NCBI GenBank assembly: GCA_023078685.1 | Contig: JALGAS010000001.1 | Location: 4,774,001-4,838,000 of the forward strand | DNA length: 64,000 nt | Direction of reading: 5' to 3' | Source of the DNA: Neopestalotiopsis rosae | Lineage: Eukaryota > Ascomycota > Sordariomycetes > Amphisphaeriales > Sporocadaceae | Part shown: positions 23,520 through 34,138 of the stretch, piece after piece | Layout of the letters: each line of letters begins with the position of its first letter | How positions within the stretch are numbered: the first letter of the stretch is position 1 | Notes under the pieces: generated by a model | Told to the model about the DNA's origin: nothing | Database searches by the model: none | The model's input: only the letters and a program-made list of their open reading frames with translations | Translations under genes and position numbers: made by a program

Positions 23520-25120
23520 ATGTTGTGCGCATGTGAGTATAACTTGACGATTGCAAAGTGAAATAAACCTTACTGACGCGATTGCAGTGTCCGGCGAAGC
23601 TCCCCAGGAGCCTGTTGTCTCGAAGCTTTCAGGTACGCTTCCCAAATCGGAGCGACACGACCATGTTGAAACTTACCAGCTCTCCAGGAAACGTTTTCGA
23701 GAAGCGACTGATTGAGAAGTACATCGAGGAAAATGGAAAGGACCCCGTCACTGGCCAGGATCTCACCCTCGATGACCTCCTGCCCGTCAAGACTGCGCGC
23801 GTCGTCAGACCTCGACCGCCGACTCTGACCTCCATACCCGCCCTTCTCTCTACTTTCCAAAACGAATGGGATGCATTGGCGCTAGAGACATTCAATATCC
23901 GAGAGCAATTGACGCGAACACGAGAGGAACTTGCCACTGCACTGTACCAGCACGATGCCGCCGTTCGAGTTATTGCTCGATTGACACAGGAGAGAGATGA
24001 GGCACGAGATGCCTTGTCAAAGGTTACGGTTTCTGGAACAAGTGCAAGCAATGGCGATGCCATGGCTGTTGACGCCGAGGCACTGCCAGTCGAACTTGTA
24101 GCAAAGGTCGAAGAAACCCAGGCCAAACTGTCCAAGAGCCGCAAGAAGCGCCCTGTACCCGAGGGCTGGGTCACCGCCGAGGATGTCTCGTCGTTTGCCG
24201 TCACGACTGAAAACTCGTCCGAAATCGAGCAACCAACGACCCTTTCTGTGGAAGAAGATTATGCTGCCATTGGAGGCCCCAGCGGCGACGTGGCCATCTA
24301 TTCGATCGAGTCGGACAAGGTGGAAAGATCATTGCCGGTCGGCGAACCAGTGACGGATTCCATCTGGAAGGGCTCGAGAGTGGTTTTCGCGACAGCAAAG
24401 GGCTCGGTCAAGGTGTACGAGAACGGCAGCGAGGTGGCGTCCTTCTCCGATCATGCTGGCCCTGCCACAGGTCTCGCGATGCACCCATCAGGCGAGATCC
24501 TGGCCTCCGTTGGCTCAGATAAGAGCTTTGTCTTTTATGATCTGGTGGGACTGAAGCGTGCGACTCGCGTCTTCAGCAACTCATGTATGTCTTCCCTGTT
24601 CCATCCTGACAGATATAGTTTCGCTGACCTTGAACTTTTAGCACTCACTACATGTGCGTTCCACCCTGATGGTCACCTCTTTGCCGTCGGCACTGTCACC
24701 GGAGATATTATCTTTTACATGACTGCTACTGGCGAACAAGCAACTTCGTTTTCGTTGGGCGCACCCGTGCAAAGACTTGTTTTCTCAGAGAATGGCTTCT
24801 GGTTTGCCGCCACCGCCAAGGGCCAAACGACAGTCACAATTTTCGACATTCGGAAAGAGGGAGATGCCGCAAAAGCCAAGGTGCTGGAGGTTGGAGGCAC
24901 TGTACAGGACCTGGCTTGGGATTACAGCCAACAATACTTGGCCACGGCTGGTCCTGCTGGAGTTACGGTCCAGCAATACACCAAGAGTAGCAAGAAATGG
25001 ACGGAGCTGGCCAGGAAAGACTTTGCCGCCACGCAGGTTGCATGGGGCCGGGACGCGAAGCAGCTTGTCGCTGTAGGACAGGACGGCCGCATCGGAGTTC
25101 TGTCAGCAGTGGCAGAATAG
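23520..25120 (+). CDS. prp19: Pre-mRNA-processing factor 19 (U-box E3 ligase, WD40)
   Basis: Four exons: 23520-23532 (13 nt), 23588-23632, 23688-24584, 24642-25120; 477 residues. The spliced start is MLCALSGEAPQEPVVSKLSG followed by NVFEKRLIEKYIEENGKDP, a textbook Prp19 U-box. A coiled-coil/tetramer region follows (STFQNEWDALALETFNIREQ), then a Lys/Arg-rich linker and a WD40 propeller (HPSGEILASVGSDKSFVFYD, HPDGHLFAVGTVTGDIIFY). The last intron (24585-24641) is 57 nt and in frame, so an unspliced translation would run through it. Prp19 is the core of the NineTeen complex needed for spliceosome activation and is also involved in DNA repair. High confidence; length matches fungal orthologues. 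Confidence 0.96.
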
Positions 25121-26482
25121 AAGGAATGATCTGGAAAGATTCATTCGGGGATCCGAAATATCTTGTGCATATAATTGGCACAAAAGTATGATTAGAATGG
25201 CTCAGTGCAAAATGGGGGTTTGAATAAGGAAATAAGCGTTTGTCCAACAAGTGTACCAAATACACATTTTGGGTGTCAGTTACTGATGAGGATTATAAAA
25301 TTTACATCAAACCAAGTACGTACGATTTCGTTGGGTCAATATAGGGATGCATGCGTACAAGTGATGGAGTAGAATGTTGAGCCTATTTCGACAGTGCATT
25401 GACAAGAGCAGCTGCACAATGCCTTGATGCAATGACAGTAATAGGTTTCAGTATCTGCGGTTGTGTCTAAAACGAGTGGTTGGCTGCATATGCGCAGGGA
25501 GCAATTTGGCTTGTATTGATTCATTATAAGTGTAATTGCAGCATGGTATTCAGTAAAGATGGAGCATGGAGTTGTGGTGGTGCACCCCGTTCGGTAAATA
25601 TTTAGGCATTCCCGTGCCTAGGTATCCAGGTCTGATAAGTTTGGAGCTCGTCATCCCACCATCCCACCACCATCACGCCTGAGCGGGCGGCGCGACACTT
25701 TGGGGGGCAAAAAGCAACCAAACGGCGCTGTTGCGGCTTACGGGAATACACACAGCTGGGCGGCAAAGAGACAAAGGCGGCTGCATCGCACCTTCTCTCA
25801 CCCAACTTTTTTTTATTTTGCGAGGGCAAACAACAAACGACGGAAGGTGACGAACCATAAAAAAATTGTCTTTTGGCTGCGCTTCCACCTGGGCTCAACT
25901 ACAACAAACATCATTCTTGCCTTTTGCATCCATCGGTCGGCGCATTTGACTGGGCTCCATGCTCGACTCGGCATTCGTTCCCTACTAGTATTATCTCAAC
26001 GACGACGACTGCTGCTACAATAACAACAACAAGTACAACCGAAAATACACGCCGTGCAGAAAAAGGCAAGCTGCCAATGCACAATCTCTGAAGCGATGCT
26101 GCGCCTTTCTTCGAGTAAGTTATTCGAATTGTTTCCTTCCAATCGGTTTTAGTTGCCGCAAATTGGCACCCCAGAGGTGAGGTTGATGACATGATTGGCG
26201 TTGGCGCCGAGGGCCGATCGTGGATCCTGTCGTGCTATCGCTCACCAGTGCGACCGCAAACGTGCAAATCGCTTCAGCCTTGTCGCTTTCGAAAGCCATG
26301 GCAAGAGCCCAAGGAATCGAAAATCAAAGCAGTTGTTACTAATATTTTACCTCTGAGCATGTTTCCCTCAGGTTGTGTTGCTAATTTGGCCTTTGACTCA
26401 GCTGAGCGCCTAACCAAATACACATCCCATCGTTCATAAGGACTTTGCCGCCGCACGGTCTAGGTAGCTACGGCGTTACGTT
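25121..26482. other. Intergenic region and probable 5' leader
   Basis: Holds the prp19 3' UTR and, on the right, a leader rich in CAA/CTA trinucleotides before the RING protein gene. No further gene recognised. Confidence 0.55.
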
Positions 26483-28424
26483 ATGGACCGTTATTACAAC
26501 ATAGACTCCCCGTTCCCCCCGGTTGGTTACGGCGCCGACTTTGTGGCCGACGACGACTCAAATTACGAATCAGACACTCACCCGTACCAAGACACCCTAA
26601 TCAGCATTCCCGACAGCACCCAGACCGACGAAGAATCCGAGGGTGGACTGTTCGTCGAACAGGAGCGCAGCGTTATCACCGTCGCCTCACCTTCCGCCTC
26701 CGCCTCTAGTCAAGAAGACAGCGCCAGCGAGATCAGCTCGTCGCTGCCAGAATCAGCATCTGTTTTCGGAGCAGACCCAGAGCGCGACTGGTATTTTGAC
26801 GACGACATTGCCGCAGAAGGTCTCGAATTTGCGCAGGCTTTGGAGAGACAGCTAGAAGCACACGCTGATGACCGCAGCCTCAGTGCAGAAGTCGTACAGC
26901 AGACTCTGGACGCAGCGCGTGAACGTTTCCGCGGGAATACACACTCCTGGATCCTGAACGACTTGCACGAACAACCGGACGTATCCGACCTGGAAGATTA
27001 CGAGGTTGACGACTTTGGTGACGGCTTGGAAGAATTGGCAGTAGTGGAACTCGACGAAGAAGAAGAGGACGACGAGATCGACGAGGTTGACGAAGGTGAC
27101 GAAGGTGACGAAGGTGACGAAATTGACGACGACGACGAGGGTGACGAGATCGACGAGATTGACGCAGATCGTCTGCTTGCTCAACAATTCCCGCATCACC
27201 ATCACCATCATCACCACCATCATCACCATCTGCATCACCACGCTCATCTTTCGAGGCCTCTAGACGCAAGAAATCTACGCTCACAAAGTGCAGAGCCTGC
27301 AATCCTCAACCATATCCCGATAATGGCGGACGAGTTGATAGGTTTTGAGCTTGGAGGAGGGGCAGGCGGCCGCAACCGAAGTGGCCGAGGCCGCGCATCA
27401 CAAAATCAACCACGGAGGCCAGAGCCCAACGTGATAGATCTGACGCTGGAGGAGGATGACGAATTAGAGCTGCTTGGAGAATCTGTTGGAGAATCTCAAA
27501 ATGCCAGGCGTCAACAATCTCAGCGCAGGAACAATGCCCCGCGCCTAAATCGAAGCGATGGAAGCTATGTCGGAAACCAAAATGTTATTGATATTAGTTC
27601 CGACAATGACAGCGATAATGAGGTGGCTATCCATCGTATTCGTCGCGCAGTACCACCTGTAGCCCCCAACAACAACAACAACAACCACCACCATCATCAC
27701 CACCACCGGCACCGACCCCAGCTCCAACCCATCAACAACAACCATTTCCAATTCTTCCATGCTTTACCCGCAATGGCAGGCAACACTGGACGCCTCAATC
27801 AATTCATGCGCGGCCTTGCGGGAGGCGTCAACAATGCTGTTGGCGAAAATGATGTTTTCGCGGGCAGTGGTGCACACCGTATCGTTCCACCCAACATAGC
27901 CATACAGAACATACAGCTCGACTATGCTGCAGTTGCCTTTCCCCGACCGCAACAACCGGGCCCGCCAGCTGGTCCCAGGAAGCCTGAGCATGATCCGCCC
28001 CCCAAGCCCAAGGAAGGCTTCACACGTGACACCAACGAGGAGAATGTGGTCATCTGTCCCAGCTGCGACGAAGAGCTTGCATTCGACCCCGATGGTGGCG
28101 ACGAGAATGGACCACCCACTAAGCGACCCAGAAACAAGAAAGACCAAGCAGAGCATCATTTCTGGGCAATCAAGGAGTGCGGCCATGTAAGTTGGACCAT
28201 GTCTCTCGGACATGAAAACCGAACCCCTTGGCGGCCATTTTGCTAACTTGTCTTTCTAGGTCTTTTGTAAGCGATGCTACGAGAACCGAAAGCCGACGGT
28301 CAAGAACCCGGTCAAAGTCGGCTTCAAGCAATCCACTCAAAACAGCAAAAGAATTGTTTGCGCCGTCGACGGATGCAATGCTGACGTTACTACCAAGGCC
28401 TCTTGGGTCGGACTATTTTTGTAA
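26483..28424 (+). CDS. RING-finger protein with SUMO-interacting motifs (STUbL-like E3 ligase)
   Basis: Two exons: 26483-28186 and 28260-28424; 622 residues. The long N-terminal part is disordered and acidic (Asp/Glu tract about 188-230), followed by a His run (about 238-252) and a second His run further on. Two hydrophobic-acidic motifs, VIDLT at 317 and VIDIS at 368, each followed by acidic residues, look like SUMO-interacting motifs. The C-terminus is a RING-type finger completed by splicing: C525-x2-C528, C566-G-H568-x2-C571-x2-C574, C602-x4-C607. This layout matches SUMO-targeted ubiquitin ligases of the Slx8/Rfp type, acting in the nucleus in genome maintenance; the exact orthology is inferred. 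Confidence 0.83.
27047..27172 (+). repeat. Acidic codon repeat (GAC/GAA/GAG with Gly and Ile)
   Basis: Imperfect tandem units of the type GAAGGTGAC within the RING gene, coding runs such as EGDEGDEGDE. Likely length-variable between strains. Confidence 0.8.
27194..27243 (+). repeat. Poly-histidine codon tract (CAC/CAT)
   Basis: A run of CAT/CAC codons coding twelve consecutive His, then Leu and three more His, in the RING gene. A second, shorter His tract occurs near 27688-27712. Confidence 0.85.
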
Positions 28425-30166
28425 TCTTCCCATTGTGTCCGATTTCCTCAATTCTTCCACATCGACGGGTTGGAGGCAAAGACACTTCTTTTACACGACT
28501 TCACGATACATACCCCTTCTGCATTCATAGGCGTTGGTATTGGCAAACAAGCATACACAGGCGTAGATCATCACACTTGCATGGCACCGGCGTAACAGCA
28601 TTCGAGACAGCCACTGGGGAGTTCGGATTCCGCCACACTCAAACTGCATTGCTTCGGCGTTTTCTTTCAGGGCAGAGATTCAAGAATGGTATATAGCTGG
28701 TCTGTTTTCACGCACTTGCAGCATGCTAGTAGCAAGCAGATGTCTTCTACATAATCAAGGCGCTTGTATCCGAGTCTTTCTTCTTCCTTTTTTCTTTCTT
28801 TGCTACCGTGACTTCACTGAGAGTGATTACTGCATGTGCGAGCGTTTCTGGCTCTAGACCTGACTGTTTTGCAGATTTTGTATTCTAACTAGTTGTCATG
28901 AAGGCAATACTTTGCGTCACAATACTTTTGACAAGGACCAGATAGGCATGCCTGGTGGAAGTGAGACTTAGATTACATCTTCATGTTAAGTTGAACAGTC
29001 CTGAAACTCTAGAGAGTAATGCCAACAACGACTAACAGTCTTGGTCAGGCAAGTCGACTTGAAGGGAACACATGGAGCGTTCTTCGTACTTGCTCACTTG
29101 ATTCCGACAACTTCCAAGGCATGTACTCATAGAGCTGACCGCTAGCCAGAACTCAACGGGCCAATTTGTTTTTCTCGATTGCCTTTCACTGCTCTAAGCA
29201 AGGCTCTGATGGACGCTTCCTTGCTGTGTAGGTCTGCAGCTAAGAGCAAATCACCAATTATGCGACAATGGACTTGGACGGATTAGGGGGAACTGAATGA
29301 GCTCTGTTAGCCGTGCTCTGAAAATTATGGGTGAGCTCGCAGTCGCACACCTTGATGGGAGACTCGGTCCATGAAAGCCCCTTGTACTACTTGAGTAGGG
29401 CCTTTGACCACGTGTTATTCGACGATTCTCCTGGCCTTGGCGGACATTTGCGCGAAGCTGTGGCTTGGACACTCTGATCTTGGTGCAACGTAGGCGGGTT
29501 GTATGCAAACAACTTCTTCGTTCTGTAGAATTCAGTGGTCTGTCTTCAAAGAACATTGAATTCCGGGCATTCTTTTGTTTCATTTTGAATAACCTGCATA
29601 AATAGTTCCTTCGAAATGGAAACGGTGTCAAAGCGGAACAGGATTCATCTTCCTCCGCTCATAGACTCTCTGGCACATTTCGACTGCCCGCACTTGTACA
29701 GGACAGTGCATTGCGTGGTTCACTGAACGTGACCAAATGTACAGAGGATAGTCATCGTTCCGCTGGGAGAATATGGGCGCCTTCCTTTCAATTCCCTCTC
29801 TTCTGAACTCCTTCTCTCGAATACTCTCTCTTGGCTATGTAATTGATCGACATTACATTAAATTCGAATCGTTGCGTTTCTGCCAGGACTTGTCCATCAA
29901 ATGAGATTGACAGGTTGGTTCTCGTGATTCTGGTGATACACAGACGGAAAGAAATCGCCAAAAAGAGAGAATTTTGAAACGCAGAATCATGCCGCCTAAA
30001 AAGCCGATAGGCTAAATTGAATTCATCAGGCAACTACAGCAAAGTGAGTTGTTCAATTTGACATAAGAAAAGAGTTGGTGCGTGCCCGTGGTAGAATACC
30101 GCGGAAAAACCTCGGTTCAAAGCTAGTGCTATAGTGCTGCATAAGTCCCCAGAGTTCAACAACGAA
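28425..30166. other. Intergenic region
   Basis: 1.7 kb with no supported protein gene. A minus-strand frame at 29251-29631 has no family resemblance and atypical composition. Ends at the initiator tRNA gene. Confidence 0.5.
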
Positions 30167-30238
30167 AGCACCATGGCGCAGCGGAAGCGCGCCGGGCTCA
30201 TAACCCGGAGGACCTCCGATCGAAACGGAGTGGTGCTA
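30167..30238 (+). tRNA. Initiator tRNA-Met (CAT)
   Basis: 72 nt. The acceptor stem AGCACCA pairs perfectly with TGGTGCT, with discriminator A. The anticodon stem CCGGG/CCCGG encloses the loop CTCATAA with anticodon CAT. The T arm is CTCCG/CGGAG with loop ATCGAAA. The A1:T72 pair and the A at position 54 of the T loop are hallmarks of eukaryotic initiator tRNA. No intron. Confidence 0.96.
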
Positions 30239-31352
30239 CTCAATGTTATCTTTTTCGCCCTTTTCTTCCTTTTACTTCGTTTTCAACAAGTCCTGTCGTT
30301 TGGTAACTGATTTGCATTGACTGTACGATTTTTTTTCTTTCCCCAAGCGTAAGAAGATTAACCACACTGTCTCTGTGAGCAAGCTTGGGAAATGAAAATG
30401 CGATCATGTGATCATGTGCTGCGTAACAATATTATGCGAGGATGAAGTGGTTAGTTAATAAGCTTAGAGTTAAGGTTCATTCAGATGTCACGTCGCTAAA
30501 AGCAGCAATTGTTTCTCCGAAACAACATCACAACACGGCAAGGTATATAATCCCTTCAATATTTGTCTTTGTCAAAATTACAATTCAAAAATCTCCGCTC
30601 TACACTGTTCAAAGACGACAAATCCAGCCTGTGTTGCGCAATAATTTCATCACATCATCAGACCAAAAGCTCCTCCGCCTCTAGGCTGTTATAATCAACC
30701 ATGAGTTTCTTCTTGCCCTTGGTCGCTCTCACCATTACTGCCCTCCTCTTTATTCGCATAGAAAAGTCCACACTTCTGGAGGATTCTGGGGAAATCGAAG
30801 ATATTCGCCATAATGCAGTGTTCAAGCTGGGACCTGTCCGATTCAGTGTTGCAGAACACTCTCGTCGGCGCCGTGTCCGTATGCCTGCGGACAACACTAC
30901 AGCTCAAAATTGAGACCCGCTCCATCGAAAAGAGGGTCTACTGTCGTGGCGCTGTCAATTATTTCGCTTAACAAACATCTCAATGGTCTGGTCAAGGAAA
31001 TTATGCTCTGCTCGAATGGGTACGTCCTTACGGGCTGTGTCTCCCTCATAAGCGGTGCCAGCGGCATCATCGAGAGCCTCAAGAACAAGATCATGGACTC
31101 AGTGACTAGCGATATCGGAGGTGAATTGGCTGCGAGACCTTAGGGAAAGTGCGACGAGCTCGAGCGTGCATCGGTCATTGTGGGGGTGATGTTCACGCCT
31201 CCCATGCCTCTCATGGATTCATCAACGGGGTACCCATTGCTCAAGCCTCAAGCCTCCTTACCACAACTTTGTACGAGAGACACCAGCTCTGTAATTCTTT
31301 AATATTAAATTTGGCAACCAGAACTTGTCTATCAGTAGATGCTGCATTTTAT
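30239..31352. other. Intergenic region with possible small ORF
   Basis: 1.1 kb between the initiator tRNA and the MFS gene 3' end. The only candidate coding sequence is listed separately with low confidence. Confidence 0.5.
30701..30913 (+). CDS. Possible small protein with hydrophobic N-terminus (doubtful)
   Basis: 70 codons starting MSFFLPLVALTITALLFIRI, signal-peptide- or anchor-like, after a favourable AACCATGA context, with a basic C-terminus (HSRRRRVRMP). A second short frame follows at 30910-31143 in another phase. No family is recognised, and a minus-strand frame overlaps it, so this may be chance. Confidence 0.2.
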   Translation: MSFFLPLVALTITALLFIRIEKSTLLEDSGEIEDIRHNAVFKLGPVRFSVAEHSRRRRVRMPADNTTAQN

Positions 31353-33132
31353 TTACACAGTTTCTGCCCCCTTATAGACGTATGGCACCTTGTCATGTAT
31401 GACTAGAAGCATACCGCCACAAGCCAATGCTACAAAGCCTGCCGATATGGTGGTAAAGGCGCCAATACCAATCTTTTCGACTGCCGGCAACACCACTGCA
31501 CTTCCTGCAGCGCCAAAGATATATCGCATGAGATAATTAGCAGCAGTCACTTCTGCAGCTCTCGATGGCATCACATCTGTAATGACCTGTAAGCATACAT
31601 GGAAACCACTGTCGCGCTGACGATCGACTTACCAAGGCAATACGTGTTCACAGAGGGGAACACCATTAGCTGACAGAAACCCTGCGCAAACATGACAATG
31701 GTAATGACAGGAATACCGCCTTTGTCGTATTCCACTGCAAGATATGATATCAGCAACCGCCATGCTTCAAAAATGCGCATGGGTGAGTCGAGCCAATCTT
31801 TCTCAGACTAGCAACAAAAGAACTGTCACAATTACTTACGGCACCATCCATAGATGAGCATGCAAACGGGAATACCAATGCCCATCCAAGGAGCGGCGCT
31901 GCGCATTCGGTCCTCGGGTTTGCGATATCCATTCCGCTTGCACACCCACTTCTTGACAACATGGTCGGCATAGCGCCCACCAAAGAAGGTGCCGAGCAGG
32001 TAGCCACATCCAGGCGCCAGATAAAACAGACCAGATTGCAAAGGGGTGGTGAGGCCCAGCCGAGGGTTGATTACGTAGACAATGGGTACAAGGAAGGAGT
32101 ACATGTTCCAGACAAGCGAGGATGATGCGAGAGACACCAGCGCAATGTTGGAGTAGCGGAACAGAGACAGCAATTTGAGCGGATTCATGGCTCGGAGAGT
32201 TTCTCGCATGCGATCGTGTTTGGCAATGGAGTCCCAGCGCTTCTTGTGTATGGTTTCGGGAATGAAGAAGATGGCTAGAATACTGGCGAGTCCGCTTAGG
32301 GCCGTCTGGAGCCAATAGATGTCCCTCCAACTAACATAGGTCACGATCGCACCTCCAAGTAAGGGACCTGTCATCCAATGTCAGTCCCGTGGTAAGCCTT
32401 TCGTTTTTGTGCGCGCTGTGTATTCTTACCAAGTGCAGGCCCGACAAGAACTCCGCTGGAAAACCATCCCATTGCTGTGCCGCGTTCAGTCTGATCTTGT
32501 TAGCCCCTCTCCCCCCAAAGACAAGGAACAGACCAGCAAGACAGAAGACCAACCGGCTTGTACAGATCCCCAATGCACCCAGGACCCGTCACTAATAATC
32601 CCGTCCCTCCAAAACCACTCAGTGTACGAAAGGCGAAAAAGGTGGCCAAATTTGGCGCAAGGGCCGTGCCCAGCGAAAAGGCGAAGAAAGATATCACACT
32701 GCTCAACAAGACGAGACGACGACCGGCAAGCGTGCTCAGGGCGCCCCAGAGAAACGCCGAGAGGCCCATGGCCGCCGTGTACAAGCCATTGCTGATATTG
32801 ATAACGGAGCCCGTGGTGTAGAAAGCCGCCGCAATGTCTGGCACCGCCGTCAGGCTGCCCGTCGAGGAAATGGGCGACAGGATGGCGCAAAAGGACAAGA
32901 TGGCCACAAAGGCCCGCTTTCTCCCTCTGGAGAACCGGTCGTATATAGCCTCATCATTGCCGCCTCCACCAGCCTCTGGCTCATGATCGGCGGAAGAAGA
33001 AGACTCGTCCTTTTCCGCGGTATTAACTTGGCTTTCCACCGGGACTAACTCCGGGAATAAGGAGCCAGGTGACTTGTCCGTTGGTCCCTTTGCCTGGAAT
33101 TCGTCTTTCTCATCGTTGACCGTCATTTTCAT
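31353..33132 (-). CDS. MFS transporter, DHA1-type (drug:H+ antiporter-like)
   Basis: Five exons: 32554-33132, 32430-32490, 31840-32367, 31633-31734, 31353-31576; 497 residues. The assembly is supported by phase and by motif continuity across junctions: GDLYKP|TERGTAMGWFSSG, GPALG|PLLGGAIVTYVSW, IYGWC|LEYDKGGIPV. After a charged cytosolic N-terminus, the helices include the motif A-like loop (GRRLVLLSSVISF) and the motif C-like GPALGPLLGG of the 12-TM drug:H+ antiporter family; a cytosolic loop (RETLRAMNPLKLL) separates the halves. It is expected in the plasma membrane exporting small molecules; the substrate is unknown. No biosynthetic partner lies beside it. Confidence 0.87.
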
Positions 33133-34138
33133 CAGCCTGTACCGTGTTCATTTTGGACATGACGAGAAAGGAGAAGGGAAGGAGCAGATCAATTGGGAAA
33201 GATGAATCGTATTAGGTCAGGGAAGCTATAGGCTGGATGAAAGGCAGGTACGTACAAACCGATGCCGGCCATTACACGGCCAAGAGACTTTCTCGGGGCC
33301 TCCTATCTACCCCATGTACCAACCCGGTGCAAGATGCCATCTCCACCTTCGGCTGCTTTTCCGATGGGCACAAAAATTATCCACATTCAGCAGCAGCCCG
33401 AGGCCACCAGCCGAAAGCGGTGCGTTGCATGGTTTAGTACTTGGGATACTGGGATACTTGCTGCGCAACTGAACGAGTTTGCTGGGGATAACATACATGA
33501 ATGAGACGGGCTTCGACGTGAGTGACTGACTAGACGGGTAAATGTAAGGCAGCCATAAGAGAACAATAAAAATGAAGCTTTGCAGAAGACTTGTTACGAG
33601 ATAAAATCGCAAAAAGTAAGTCTGCACTAGCCGCGAATCGAACGCGGGGCCCATCGATGGCAACGATGGATTTTACCACTAAACCACTAGTGCCGATATA
33701 TTCACTTGCCTCTTATTTTCAAATATGATACCTAAATGAATATGCCCCGACACCAATTCATACCAACCACATAAGTTATGAATCTTTCGTATGACCTGGT
33801 CCCAGTCAAAGTACGCAGCGCTTTCATGATGCCATATTATGTGTTCCGGGCTCCGCCTATTTCTGCAGGAACTAAAGTGGGCGAACCGGAGTTTACCTAG
33901 GATGTATGCCGTCCTGCATCTATTGAACTTGACGTGGAAGACTTTGCTCTAACCTGGGCGCCAAGCCCGACTATACGCAGCGGCCTCAGCAATTTTCTCC
34001 AACACCGCGGCCAAAGTAGTGAAACACTTGGGAGTCTTTTTCTACCTGATCATCTTCTGGATCTACCTGATTGGGTTCCGAAGTGGCCAAATCAGACGGC
34101 GAATTTGTTAGACTACTGACGTGGCTTTGAGTCGGGTT
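33133..34138. other. Intergenic region containing tRNA-Gly
   Basis: About 1 kb between the MFS gene start and the 3' end of the membrane protein gene. Apart from the tRNA, no supported gene. Confidence 0.55.
33623..33693 (-). tRNA. tRNA-Gly (GCC)
   Basis: 71 nt on the minus strand. The acceptor stem GCACTAG pairs with CTAGTGC, with discriminator A. The anticodon stem CATCG/CGATG has loop TTGCCAT (anticodon GCC), and the T arm CCGCG/CGCGG has loop TTCGATT. No intron. Confidence 0.96.

Noticed and set aside
31735..31839. An extra MFS exon coding EKDWLDSPMRIFEAWRLLIS
   Set aside because: No splice phase joins it to the preceding exon without a stop; treating it as intron gives a clean IYGWCLEYDKGG join.
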